In this document: piece after piece, positions 35,262-53,772 of the stretch
How the letters are laid out: each line of letters starts with the position of its first letter
Position numbering within the stretch: position 1 is the stretch's first letter
DNA from: Plumapathes pennacea
Lineage: Eukaryota; Cnidaria; Anthozoa; Antipatharia; Myriopathidae
NCBI GenBank assembly: GCA_964036295.1
Contig: OZ038462.1
Span: 23,090,863 to 23,154,862 of the forward strand
Length of the DNA: 64,000 nt
Direction of reading: 5' to 3'
Made by a program: the position numbers and the translations under genes
The notes under the pieces: model-generated
Seen by the model: the letters and a program-made list of their open reading frames with translations, nothing else
Database searches by the model: none
Told to the model about the DNA's origin: nothing

Positions 35262-38200
35262 TAGAAATCACACGGTTACTTTTAACGGTCAAGCAAAAAC
35301 TGCTCCATCATAGCGACATCTGTGGCTCGTTAAACGTCAAGTGATATGTCCCACCTGGCTTCACTTTGTACAGCAGGGTCAGGGTGCCCCCTGTAGTCAA
35401 GGCGGTCACGTGCAGGTTTTTCACTATGGGAACCGCATCAGCCAGGGCAGTCAGTTCATGGAAATGTGTTGCAAACAAACAGAAGCACTTGATGCGCGTA
35501 GCGATATACCTGTGGACAGAAAAATGGTACTGATGAAACTTTCAAGTGAAACCTGAAGATATGCCCACTCAAATAAAAGTTCTCAGTGAGTATAATGTGT
35601 GATGGCAGTGTTTACTTCCAACTCCTGAACTCTCAGATGGAACCTGAAGGTGTGACCACTCAAATGAAAGCTCTCAATGAGTACATTCTAATAGCAGTGT
35701 TCACGTTTAACTCCTGAACTGCTAAATGAAACCTGAAGGTGTGACCACCCAAATGAAAGTTCGCAGTGAGCACAAACAGAGAAAACTAGCACGTCACGAG
35801 ATGTTCCTTACTCTGAAATGGCCCACGCAAGACCGAAACCATCGTAGGTGGACGTCCCGCGACCAAGTTCATCGACAATTATCAGGGAGTTTTCTGTGGC
35901 AGACTGAAAACACAAAAAAACGGAAAGATGATTCTTTAATTTAGAACTAGCCTGCGAAGCAAGCGTTTCCATAGGTTTCTGAACGCACACGATGACTTTT
36001 TCGATTTTTAGCCGCGCGAAAATTGGGGCGAGTGCAAAAAGGGCGCAAGGGAAGGGAGGGGGGTAGGTGCGAAGGAAACTCCTCCCCCCTCCCCCCTCCC
36101 CCCGCCCCAACTTTTGCGTCGCCCCACCTTTCGCGCGGCCAAAATCGAAAAAGTCGTCGTATACTCTTTGTATCGACGGGAAAACGCTTCCTACGCAGGC
36201 TAATTTAGAACTCATCTGACAATAACTATTAACGATAAAGACGTTCGATTTGCACGCATTCTTCACGACGACCTTGACGGCTACTGTGAACTGTAATTGC
36301 GACCACGACGACTACCACTTCGATGATTACGACGACACGACGATTATAACTACGACGACTGCGATGGCTACATTGGTGACTACGACACCTAAGACGTACT
36401 TTTTGCAAAAGCCCGAGTCCTTAGCGGTAAAGTAAATGATACACACCTTAAGAATCGACGCAGTCTCTAACATCTCCGACATGAAGGTTGAAACTCCTTT
36501 AAGTTGACTATCTCCCGACCCCACCCGGGCAAGGATGCTGTCTGTAATACAGATGTCCGCCGCGCTGCACGGAACAAAGCATCCCAACTGCGCCATGAGG
36601 ACAACCACGCCAATCTGCACAGGAAATCAGGATGTTTCTGAGAAATATTTCTAAGAAATCCTAGAAATGTTGGTAACGTAACTGAAAATGCTTCCAGGTG
36701 AACCAAGAACTGCGAAAGAATGAACAAAACGCGAAAAATCGTAACTATTCCTGGAAGCACCACATTTCTTGGAAAAAGTGGAGTCGACTCACCATTTGTG
36801 GAAAGCGAAAAACATGACGGAATTACAATTACAGGATGAAATCTATTTTTCATTTCTTTGACACTCACTGCGGCACTGCACCCATTTCCCACCAAATTAT
36901 AGGATGGAGTTTTTACTTTTTGTTCCCGTAAAAAATCTTGACTGTTTCAGCATTCACGGTTTGCTTCAGGATCTCACACGCACGCTACAAATCCATCAAA
37001 CTGAAACAAATTACTCACCTGCCTGATGTAAGTTGATTTACCGCCCATGTTTGGTCCCGTGATAATCAAAAACATATCTTTACCTATGGGAAAGTAAACC
37101 AAAAAACCTTATTAGTATACACCTTATTCCAAAATGGCCGCCGCGCGGAGGGTGGGTGGGTCGAGCTACATGGAAACGAGGTGATGAGGGTCACGACCTC
37201 GTTTCCACGTAACCGGACCCAGGCTAATCCGCGCGGCGGCCATTTTGGAATAAGGTGTATTAACAACATTTGCACTACATAAGAGAATATCTAAGACCAT
37301 ACTTCTTTCCAGTGTGGCATCGTTCGCTATAAAAGCTACGTCATCTTGCACTTCCAGACACGGGTGCCGGGCAGCAGACAGCTTAATCTTCCCTTCACCT
37401 GGAACGAAGCCGAATACACAGAAGCCATAAACAGCATGTAATACGCACTTATGCAGAAAAACTCTTCGATACGCAGTTTACTAATAAGAGTGGGTTTTGA
37501 GGTCTACTTTTCGCTGTTTATACACAAAACCGGAGCGTTTTTTGGCAGTGTTTTCGAGTTTTGGCAGTTTTTGCGTAGATGGAGGTAGAATAAATGTTAC
37601 TCCTGCTACACGATTTTAGAGTTCTTTCTTTGATTTTAGACATACGCAGTGAATTGAACTCACCTTTCGGAGTAATCTTTGGTCGCACGTAGGGGATAGG
37701 GGCGTTGGCTGACACGTGCGCAAAACTGTGGGTAAAAAAAAGTATATGGGTTGTAAATGAAGGGATGAGATGGGACCAACTCATGAGAAGGAATAAAAAT
37801 AAGACTTCCTGTCAATTGCTGCGCTCTGTACCTTATCAAGGCATCCATTTGGGCCATGGTGTCGCTTAGAGACTGCATAGGCTCACAGTATCCACCTGTT
37901 ATTGAACAATGAAACAGTGCACAGTTGAAGCGGGGCAAGAAATAAAGGGAAAGTTGGTAATAGAACAGGATTAACAAGGCAAAAACAAAGAAAGAAGGAA
38001 AAACATAAACGGAAGGAAGGAGAGAAAAAATAAAGTACTAAATAGGGAAAGAGAAAAAAAGGAAAATATAAGAAAAGGGAAAAAAGAGAGCGGCAAAGGA
38101 AAAACGAAACCAAGGAAAGACTAAACCAGGAAACAGTACACAAGATTAAAAATAAAATAAAATAAAATAAAATAAAATAAAATAAAATAAAATAAAATAA

Positions 38201-41200
38201 AATAAAAAAATTAACAGAGAGGCTGTACAAGGCTTGCGAACAGAAACAGAGAGCAAAACGTAGAATTGAGGGCAGAAAAGGAAGAGCGTACAGTAAACGA
38301 AATACCAGAATAGGCAGAGAGAAAAGGAACTGAAAACCCTACCAGCAACCTTGATGACCTCCTGGGCCAGCTTGCTCTGTACGTCGTTGTACGTCTCCCT
38401 GTAAGTCTGGAATTCCTCGTTCAGTTGTTTCAGTGATGAGTTCGTGAACCTGACGCCATCTTTCCTGGTGTCTACTGTGGTGTAGCGCTTGTTGTTCCGA
38501 AGACACTTCTCTTCCTGCGCGTTAAGTGTTTAAGCTCAGTTTTTTGAAAGGCGAGGACGGTGCGCGCGTGTGTTATGCGTGCTGCGTGTGTGCGTGTAAT
38601 GCGTGTGTGCTTGCCTGCGTAGGTTTGTTGTGCGGTGGTAGCCTGCGAAAACAGACGTGTCTTTCTTTTGTTTTGCATCGCTAGAGAAGTGCTCTGCAGG
38701 GTAGCGGGGTGGCTACGTGCAAACACAATCATGTTCTTGGACAAACTTGCGAAAATCGTCTAACCTTTCTCGTCACCCTGAAGAAATATCCATACTGATT
38801 GTTCGATTCCATCTTTATAGTCTTGCCCGCTTCCAGACCCAGGTCCCTGGCAGCCTTGAAAACAAAAAAACAAAAACGTTATGGCAACCTCAGATAATTC
38901 TGAATAACAAGACGTGTATTGTATTCTTCTGGGTTATGATATTATCATGAGCGGGAGACACACTGACACTGGCAGATCATGTAGTGAGTTCACAAGTCAA
39001 ATGTCTGGTTAGAAGTTACGCTTCGCATATTTGCATCGCATATCACGTTCAAGATCTTGAAAATCTTTTCATACCCTGTTTAGTTCACGTGGAATCTTTT
39101 CGAGAATTTCGTCCATTTTTTCTCTGCATTCTGTTGGAACAAAACGAAAATTGTTGGGTCGACTGAAGGTGCACACGAAAAAGGGAGGACAGTTCTGGCA
39201 ATTAAAAGTTTACCCTCTAGGCCTTCATCAAACGAGGCTTTGATGAGAAACTCGTGTTTTTCGACCTGTTCAAGGTCGATTGTAGTTTCTACCAGTTCCT
39301 CAAACTTCACGAAGTCTTCTAAAAGGTCCTGTAGAAAAAAAAAAAAAAAAAAAAAACACATTTACATTTTCAAAATATCAATTACTGTGAAGTTACTCCA
39401 CCAGGGCAGTGGTGAGAAAATAAGTTTAAAATTTTGGATCGAAGTTGATTGCTCTCGGCCGAAATAGTGCGGAAAGTTACACCACGTTCGTTAGTATAGA
39501 CGACACACTTACGTGAGTACAGACGACACGTGACTACAAGGTACGTGAGTATTAGATGACACGTGACTACAGGTCTGCCATTTAGTTTCGCGTGTCTGAC
39601 CTACAGTACAGCTCTGAAACTTGGCTATTTGACCAATTTCTATATTCAGTTCTTTGATTTGTTTGATAAAAACAAGTGTTGGCTAAAGCGTTGTGTCAGT
39701 TTCAATTTTAGTTTCAGTAATTTCTAAGTGCTACCGAATAACAAGCTAATTCTGGCACTGAACTGCGGCTGTGTCTAAGCAAATCGATCTATGCTTTGCT
39801 ACTGCTGTAATATAATTCCACACTGTTCACCTTGAAAGCTGTGGCAAAGCACTCATGGATCAATTCTTTGTGATCTCCGCTGAAGCCTTCCAGAACTTCC
39901 ACAAGGGAAGGGAGTCTTTTGAGAGCTTGATACACTCGAACACAGTCCTACAATGATAATGAATGCGTGCCTTATACCAAAATACTCCGGTTACAAGTCC
40001 ATCCAGTTATAATGCAACCACTCTGCTAACAGACAATCCTTCGACGTTTAAAAGCCCTACCTTTCGCTATGAATAATACCACGGTCAATACAGTTTGAAC
40101 AGAGCAGTTTCCTCTATTTCTTACTTGAACTAATGGTTCATTATCGTAACCTTTTTTACTGTTTGAACAGAAAATCGAAAACTGTTCACTATATACACAG
40201 TTCATCATCTCATTTACAATACCTGTAAATTAGCCTTTTGACGCTGGAATTTCTTAGCAAGTCTGGAAAAGTCTGGTACTTTTTTTAGTTCATCCTATAA
40301 CAGCAGCAGTAAAAGAAAAAGAAAAAAAAAAATTCCAGATGTGTACCATGTGCATATGGCACACAGTTGCATAATATACTTTCCCCCATGATGCTTTGCG
40401 GGACAGGCGGGGGTTTGGTTGAATAAAAACGTGGCGCTTAAGTCTTTGTTGTTGTGTGACTGATTCAACGAGCTAACAACACGAAGCCAAAAAATAGAGC
40501 ACTGAAAAACTGAAAGTAAAACTGCAATTTCTATAAATTTAGCAACAAGAAAAAATACAATGTTTTGGCTTTTTATTTACAGATAAAAGGAGCAAAGAAG
40601 AAAATAAAGTTCTATAATACAGCATTTTTTGCAGAAAACATTATTACTATTTTTGTGAACTTCGTTCATACCTGGAGAATTTGTCTCAATTCTGTGTCAC
40701 TGAAGAATGCTTCAACAATATCCAGTCGCTCCTCTGATAATAAATATAACATGTAAAAGAGAGAAAAACAAACAAACAAAAAGCACAAAAAAACTTAGGT
40801 ACATTTAATATACATCCCAGCCTTTTCTACAAATACACCTTTGAGTATGAACTCTTAAAAGTGGCCAAGGAAATTTTTGTGAGAACATAAAGTTTAAGCA
40901 TTACCATACCAATTTTGCTTTTGTCCATGAGAGGCTGTTTGATCCACTGAGCAAGCAGTCGTTGACCTTGTGGTGTTTTACACTTATTCAACAAACCAGT
41001 CAAACACATAGATTTGTTTCCTCCTTCAAAAGCAAAGTGCAAAATCAGTTATCAAACACTGACGTATCAGTATTAATATGAACAGAACTATTGGAGTTGG
41101 AATTAGTAAGCTTGCATATCTAAACCTCCCTTGCCCCTTTAACCCTTTCACTCCTGAGCTCATAATACAAATTCTCCCAACCATTAAAGAAGAAAATGTA

Positions 41201-44200
41201 TGAGCAATGTAGTGAGAATTGCTGGGCCAATCAGCTTTCATCTGAGCAAACTATCAAGTAGCAAATTCTCCATACTGTATGATATATCTCTCCTTAAAAA
41301 CTGAAGGAGAAAATTGAAGTTGATCACTCTCAAGAGTGAAAGGGTTAATTGTAACTCCTCATTATCTTGGGTGGGAGTGCCCCACCCAATTCTGAAAACC
41401 CTAACCCTATTTTAGACTAAGATTTTATTTTTTTTCAACCCTAATTCAGACTGTATCAATAGAACTCTATTTTAGACCGGGTTTGGGACGGTACATACCT
41501 ATTTGGCTTATAATAATATGAGCAACCCCCTCCCCCTCCCCTGGGATCTAAACCAAAGACAAGATGCACTTTTCATGCATTGAATTTGAACTGTAGCATT
41601 AATAATTAATTAATTAATGTCTCCATACCATCCATAGCATTGGGCAGAAGATTGAGAGCTCTGACAGCAGCTGCATCCAGCCTCATGTACTGTGTCAAAT
41701 CAAATGTGCTAAGATGGAACTGGTTGAAGTTGGTGTCATCGGAAAGAAGCTGTCACAAGAGTTGAAATAAGATCAGTTTTAAAATATTAATGCAGCACAG
41801 CAATGTTGTAGAGATTGTTCTCTCTGCTCAGTGTCAGTGTATGTCATACTAGACGGACGGCAGCTATCACTTGCAAACATTCTGAATCACATACCTCTAG
41901 ATACTTTATCAGGGCTGCCAAAGCAGCTGTGGCATGTGTGAGATCCACTTCAGCTGTACAAGACACAAGGTAAGTTGAATTAGAAGTCAGTAGCATATGT
42001 GCCAACATTCTGAAATAAAAGTGGTAGGTAAAAGCTACTAGGGGGATCCAAGGGCATTCACTCAAAAACACCCAAAAAATTTTGAAATCTGTAGTCTCCC
42101 TGAAATGGCATTTCCATTAGTTTTACTGTGATTATACTGAGTGCCAAAAGTATGCTGGCTGCAAATATTTGGTGCTGGCATGTAGTGCATGCATGTCCAC
42201 CCAGCCAGATGTACAGTCTTGATCTCGTATTGGCAGAAAATATGTGGCTTTTCTCAATTTTCTTGAAAAGCAATAGAATAACCTGAAATATAACTTTATA
42301 AAAGATCAGTATAATATTCTGCAGTACAGCTCACCCAGTGTTGCACTGTTTCCTGCAGCACCCAACTTAAGAAGTCTGTTGAGATCTTGGACAATGTCTT
42401 TGTTAGAAAATTCTCCTGCAAATAAAGACAATGTAATGTGTGAGTTCACAGAACCAGTGGAACCCTAACCCCTAACCTTAACACTTATAAAAACCTAATC
42501 CTAATTCTAACCCTAAGACTAACCTACATAAGTGGTCACAAAGTCATTCACAAGAGATGGTCACTTAATACAGGTTCAATTGACTGTAGCTGATTTTCTG
42601 TACTGATGCACTGTACCTTTCTTTCTTTCAGTAGTGAGAATGTTACTACGCCGAACCACCTCTTGTATTTTGGCTGAGTCAGCACTGGAATCGTGGAGTG
42701 GGAGAAGAGCCTCCTTCGGTCCCAGTTGAACCAGTAATGCCTGAAGAAATAGAGCATTTGATTAGAATACAATGAAAAACTAGCACTTGGGAGAACTACT
42801 TTTTGATTAGAACTAAGGGTCCATGTATGAAAACTGGATGCTATTAAAAATTTGAGCTGTTTCCGAGCCTCCAGCCCTTTATTAGCATTGGCTTGCTCTG
42901 ACAAGAAGTTCAAACTTCTTAATGGAATCCAGTATGCACGCATGCATCAGCCCTTAGTTGAGTCATCATACAGTACATATTTGATAATTAGTATATTAAT
43001 AATTACTGGCTGATAAAATCCCACAACGGAGTCCTACCTCAAGATTAGAAAACTGGTCATTTTCCACAAATTCACAAACTCCCAGTTTGCGTGAGGCAGC
43101 GTCTGCATAAGCGACACCCACAATCTGCAAGTGCAGGGAGAAATATTATAAATAGTGTGCTGTAATACACAATGTTACGACAACATTGGATTGTCTACAT
43201 TTCCAAAGATAAAAAAATAATATACAAAGGGTTTAAGTGATATCTTGCAGGCCGGATTTTGTAGTTTTAGATAATATGCAAACCCTTACTCTCCTAAATA
43301 ACAAAACGTTAAACTATCCACTTCTTACTCCCCCATCGATCATAGGTTTTCTGAAGTTTGGATGCATTAGATCTCCATTACTGTACTTACTCTCTGTCCA
43401 TGGTCCAATCCCAGTTTAACAGCAATGACAACAGCTGATGTTGACATTTCAGCATTTCCAAACAAAACATCCTCAAATTGCTGCAGGTTTCCTGGGGAGG
43501 CCTTAAAATAAAACACCATGAACCAGTTGGTCATCTTTAAAGTGTATGTGTCCACAAAGAAATCTTAGCTTTCACCTTAGCTATGAGTTCCCACTGGTTG
43601 TCCTTTCCTCCTTTGCTCCGGTACATTTCTACTCTGTACTGACGGACCAGCAGCAGGTCACGAATAGTGCACTCGAAGTTCATTTTGCTCAGAATCACAG
43701 AGGGCACTTTCTTTTGTCCTGATATTGTTGAAAGACAATTGGGTGAAACAAAACAAAAGGAAAAGTGAGAATAGTGGACAGAAATCCAGGCATATGGACT
43801 AATACAAATATGTCTTGTCATGAAAAATATTTACACTGAATTTGTGGCTTAAGCAGGGTCAGGGTTCTGTATAAGGTTCTGTATAGTGGAACCTCCTAAT
43901 TCAAATTTCAGTCGAGTGTCCCCCCTCCCCCCTGCTGGGTGCATCTCAAATGGTTTCATTTTCAAGCATATTCTTAGTCTGACATGAGGTAAAATTTTTG
44001 TCTCTTTGGTCTGGAATAGGGTAGTAGATTTTAATATTGTTCTTGGTCTAAAATAGTCAAACTAGGGTGCAAGTTTGGAAACAGGGGTTGTAATAGGAGG
44101 GCCTAGATGGGGGTCTACATAACACTTAACAGTAAAAAATCAGGCCCATAACACTTTTAAACAGTAAACCCCATCTAGGCCCTCTAATAGGGTTGAAAAT

Positions 44201-44805
44201 AGTATAGTTGGTCTTTTAAGGTTTTGAGAGGAGTACCGCCCCCTCCCCCCCAACCCCGTTCCCCGAGAAAGGCTTTATACCCACAATGGTAGGAAGGAAC
44301 GGTCTGTAGTATGCACAGTAAAGATATTTACCCGATCCTAAATATTTCACCACGCTCATGGTCTTGAACACTTCTTTTGCTGCGAACAAAGCATCGGGGC
44401 CGTGGACGGTGTAATAATCCTACCAGGATAAAAACAAAGATGAGTGATGAGTGGTGAGCGAATCAACTCGACTCAAGGCACGCACGTGTGCGGTAGACAG
44501 CCGCAGACTTACCGATCGATCGAACACCCGAAATGTTGTTTCTGGTTTCTGAAAATGACACAAACACCTTTTAGTTTGCAGGGACAAAATCACGAGCGAG
44601 AATCGTAGCTCTTTCACGCGGGAAATCACGTCCAATATCGACTATACCTCGCCAAGCGATCTGTAGAATGCTATGAATCCCTGCTCTGCAACTCCGTCTA
44701 GAAATATCAACAAAAAATCGCAATCAGTTGACACTACCAAAACCCACCTACGGGGTACGGACTAATCTTACCCAAAGAAAACTGCTGATTTGGTTGTAAA
44801 GCCAT
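33718..44805 (-). CDS. MSH2: DNA mismatch repair protein MSH2
   Basis: Thirty exons, transcript order: 44772-44805, 44648-44697, 44513-44548, 44332-44419, 43576-43718, 43391-43501, 43038-43124, 42617-42740, 42335-42415, 41895-41953, 41629-41749, 40910-41023, 40672-40733, 40223-40294, 39831-39947, 39214-39328, 39075-39130, 38765-38854, 38343-38514, 37832-37895, 37664-37725, 37303-37392, 37019-37083, 36447-36614, 35812-35903, 35355-35509, 34911-34978, 34569-34641, 34422-34465, 33718-33873. They total 2769 nt, giving 922 aa (family about 930). MutS I (VLSKMNFE-type motif, [12 protein letters not shown]), connector, core/lever ([31 protein letters not shown]) and ABC ATPase are all present. Walker [10 protein letters not shown] is at 659-667, Walker B/signature [12 protein letters not shown] at 737-748, followed by ATHFHEL. 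MSH2 pairs with MSH6 or MSH3 to recognise mismatches in the nucleus. A basic [10 protein letters not shown] segment lies near the C-terminus. The start MALQPN is favoured because MSH2 orthologues begin this way. Confidence 0.96.
34818..34864. repeat. (ATC)n microsatellite
   Basis: About 15 ATC/CAT units in an MSH2 intron. Shorter interrupted CATCAT tracts lie just left (34702-34760). Poly-His ORFs over it are spurious. Confidence 0.95.
35185..35259. repeat. (AAAT)n/(AAT)n microsatellite
   Basis: A few AAAT units followed by about 19 AAT units, in an MSH2 intron. Confidence 0.95.
35530..35780. repeat. Tandem repeat of about 85 bp, three copies
   Basis: GAAACCTGAAGATATGCCCA, GAACCTGAAGGTGTGACCAC and GAAACCTGAAGGTGTGACCA begin three successive units (about 35549, 35640, 35728). 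Each continues with CTCAAATGAAAGxTCxCAxTGAG and a stretch ending CTCCTGAACT. It lies in the MSH2 intron between 35509 and 35812. Confidence 0.8.
35948..36202. mobile_element. MITE with TAGCCTGCGxAGxAAGCG termini
   Basis: Left TAGCCTGCGAAGCAAGCG, right CGCTTCCTACGCAGGCTA. The internal C/G-rich palindromic half (TTGGGGCGAG ... CGCCCCAACTT, with CCCCTCCCCCCTCCCCCC) adds length relative to the 24810-24914 copy. In an MSH2 intron. Confidence 0.85.
37114..37261. mobile_element. Palindromic MITE with ATACACCTTATTCCAAAATGG termini
   Basis: Left ATACACCTTATTCCAAAAT then GGCCGCCGCGCGG; right CCGCGCGGCGGCC then ATTTTGGAATAAGGTGTAT. The inverted repeats exceed 30 bp in a 148-bp element, so most of it can fold. 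In the MSH2 intron preceding (in transcript order) the Walker A exon. Confidence 0.88.
38146..38207. repeat. (AAAAT)n microsatellite
   Basis: About 12 AAAAT units at the edge of a purine-rich tract (37960-38150) in an MSH2 intron. The minus-strand hydrophobic ORF across it is low complexity. Confidence 0.95.
41139..41348. mobile_element. Complete TTAA-flanked MITE (piggyBac-like target site)
   Basis: TTAA then CCCTTTCACTCCTGAGCTC at the left and CTCAAGAGTGAAAGGG then TTAA at the right. Total about 210 bp with no coding capacity. The 11-bp terminal inverted repeat CCCTTTCACTC with a TTAA duplication is the signature of piggyBac-type elements. Partial copies occur at 1009, 8925, 22432, about 30990, 55095, 56119 and about 59640. 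In the MSH2 intron 41024-41628. Confidence 0.85.
44090..44195. repeat. Inverted-repeat element with GGGCCTAGATGGGG arms
   Basis: AGGAGGGCCTAGATGGGG pairs with CCCCATCTAGGCCCTCT, enclosing about 70 bp, and inner TAACACTTxxACAGTAAA blocks are also repeated. Probable small MITE in an MSH2 intron. Confidence 0.7.
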
Positions 44806-44998
44806 GACAGCTGCACCAGAGAAATAAATGGCGACCAACCAAAACACACGTGATTTTGTAAATTTGGCGCGTAAATTTAAGTCGGAAAAGATCGGAATAG
44901 AACTCGTGCTGCGTCGTTGTTTACTCGGAGGTTTGCTATTTCCGAATGTTTGAGAGAGAGCCTGGGCAAGAGTTTTGCATTCCTCTGAAAAATTCAAA
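44806..44998. promoter_or_regulatory. Bidirectional MSH2/CEP43 promoter region
   Basis: Only 193 bp separate the two divergent start codons. The segment holds TTTGGCGC at 44863-44870, a match to the E2F site consensus (TTTSSCGC), and a CACGTG E-box at 44847-44852. There is no obvious TATA box. Both genes act in dividing cells (repair; centrosome/cilium base), so a shared cell-cycle promoter is a reasonable inference. 5' UTRs must lie within or overlap this stretch. Confidence 0.7.
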
Positions 44999-52225
<7,227 letters not shown>

Positions 52226-53046
52226 CAGCGGACTGGCCCGGAACTCAAAACGACCAAGACATTAGTTACACCAGCAACGATTACAATCTTCTTTTCACAT
52301 GTACAAAAGGTTGCTTAGCCGATGCAGCAAAGATTTTGAGAGATTTGTTACGCAGCCACAAATAAAAGAGACATAACAGCAACCTGACTTCAATGAAAAA
52401 CGAACAAGCGATGAAATATAAACAGAATGTTAAAATGTCTTACCTTGTACTTCATGTATGACGTGTAGAGTGCGGGTATCAGCAAACTTAAACAGTGGGA
52501 ACGTGCTACGATCGTAACTGGGAGGACTTTATGACACTCAGCTCTTCTGCGTTAATTTTTTTCTCACGTTCAAACCAACACTGGAAACCGCTCGTTTGCG
52601 AAATGCACTTATACAATGCGGCTTACTCAGAAACAGGAAGTACCCGTCACAGAAAAAAAAAATCTAGGTACTCTGAGATGCCTCGGAGAGCATGTGTGAC
52701 CAAAAATTTAATACCTCGAATGACGGAGTAACCATGCAGTCTATTTATATAATAGATTTGCAACGACGATTCGCAACAATACGATGTTGCGCTAAAAATC
52801 GTTGAGGTGTAATTCCAAACTATTTTTCGCGATGTTTACAGTCTGCAACGCGTTGCAAGTTTTTGAAAGCGATTCAAAAACTTGCAACACCGTTGCGTGA
52901 GTTTGGAGCAAATCGGTGTTGCAAATCGACCAGTGTAACATAAGCTTTAGTCGGCAATATAGGCAAACATTGAATCTAGTCCTTTAAGCTTGATAAGTTA
53001 AATTTTGTTTAAAGTCTGTAAAGCCATTTTTCAAGAAAAAAACTCA
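52226..53046. other. CEP43 3' flank and inverted-repeat element
   Basis: CEP43 3' UTR with AATAAA at 52361. From about 52750 to 52945 lies an uninterrupted copy of the element seen split at 5838-6725: TTTGCAACGACGATTCGCAA near the left end and GTTGCAAATCGACCAGTG at the right, as terminal inverted repeats. Then the 3' flank of the first KCTD gene. No other exon seen. Confidence 0.6.
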
Positions 53047-53772
53047 TTATTTTCGAGATAGGACCCACTGTGTTTCCCCGGTATACCGCCAGCCGCTTGT
53101 ATGCTTTATAGTACATGTTCCCGTTTCCTTAAAACCATGCAACTGTGCAAGCTCAAAAATTGCCTCTACACGTGGAGCTAGATGACCTATCTTGACAGTC
53201 ATTTTGCCCGTTCGCTTATTGTAAGTTTGATCTGACTGGTTTGCATAAGGAGTAATTTCAAACTGCTCGTTGTTCTCGCGATCCGCGACATGAAACATCT
53301 CCGTCAGTGTGCACAGTCGTCCTGAAACACTCGACACGAAATGGTGCTTCCTTATATTTCCATGTAAATCAGATAAAGTTCCAAACATCGTTATTGTCTC
53401 TGCCTCGTCTTGTTTGTGGCCTATACATCCACCTTGACCTTCCATCAGTTGTTTGACGGTCTCCACCATCGCTGAAATCAGGTAGAACTCGGCTTCCTCC
53501 AGCAGCAGATCAAACTTGTTGAAGTTCTCCGGGACGTGCAGCTCCCCTTTGCGAAGAAAATCCAAAACGTAGAAAAACAGCGCGCCATCACGGTCGATGA
53601 AATAGTTTCCGTTTGAATCTTGCTGAGGTGCGAACCGTCCGCTAAACATGGCGCCCAACATGGATTCAGAATATTTCGTCAAAGTCGAGAGTGACGTGGT
53701 GTACAGCTGACCACCGACGTTCAAATTGATGACAGGAGGGAAGGAAACATTCTTCTGGGTTTGTGAAGCCAT
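53047..53772 (-). CDS. KCTD-family BTB/T1 domain protein, copy a
   Basis: Intronless, 241 aa. The T1-type BTB domain lies at about residues 13-110 (VINLNVGGQLYTTSLSTLTK, SMLGAMFSG, NGNYFIDRDGALFFYVLDF, EAEFYLISAMVETVKQL). A C-terminal domain follows, ending in GFKETGTC and WVLSRK. The layout and length resemble KCTD6/KCTD21-type proteins, which act as CUL3 E3-ligase substrate adaptors. The role here is family inference, and orthology to one vertebrate KCTD is not established. A close paralogue lies at 56469-57218. Upstream (53903 to 53773), a conserved reading frame (YEDQSEEL, SEKDQLAR) is out of frame with the KCTD start; see findings. Confidence 0.92.
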   Translation of the reverse strand: MASQTQKNVSFPPVINLNVGGQLYTTSLSTLTKYSESMLGAMFSGRFAPQQDSNGNYFIDRDGALFFYVLDFLRKGELHVPENFNKFDLLLEEAEFYLISAMVETVKQLMEGQGGCIGHKQDEAETITMFGTLSDLHGNIRKHHFVSSVSGRLCTLTEMFHVADRENNEQFEITPYANQSDQTYNKRTGKMTVKIGHLAPRVEAIFELAQLHGFKETGTCTIKHTSGWRYTGETQWVLSRK

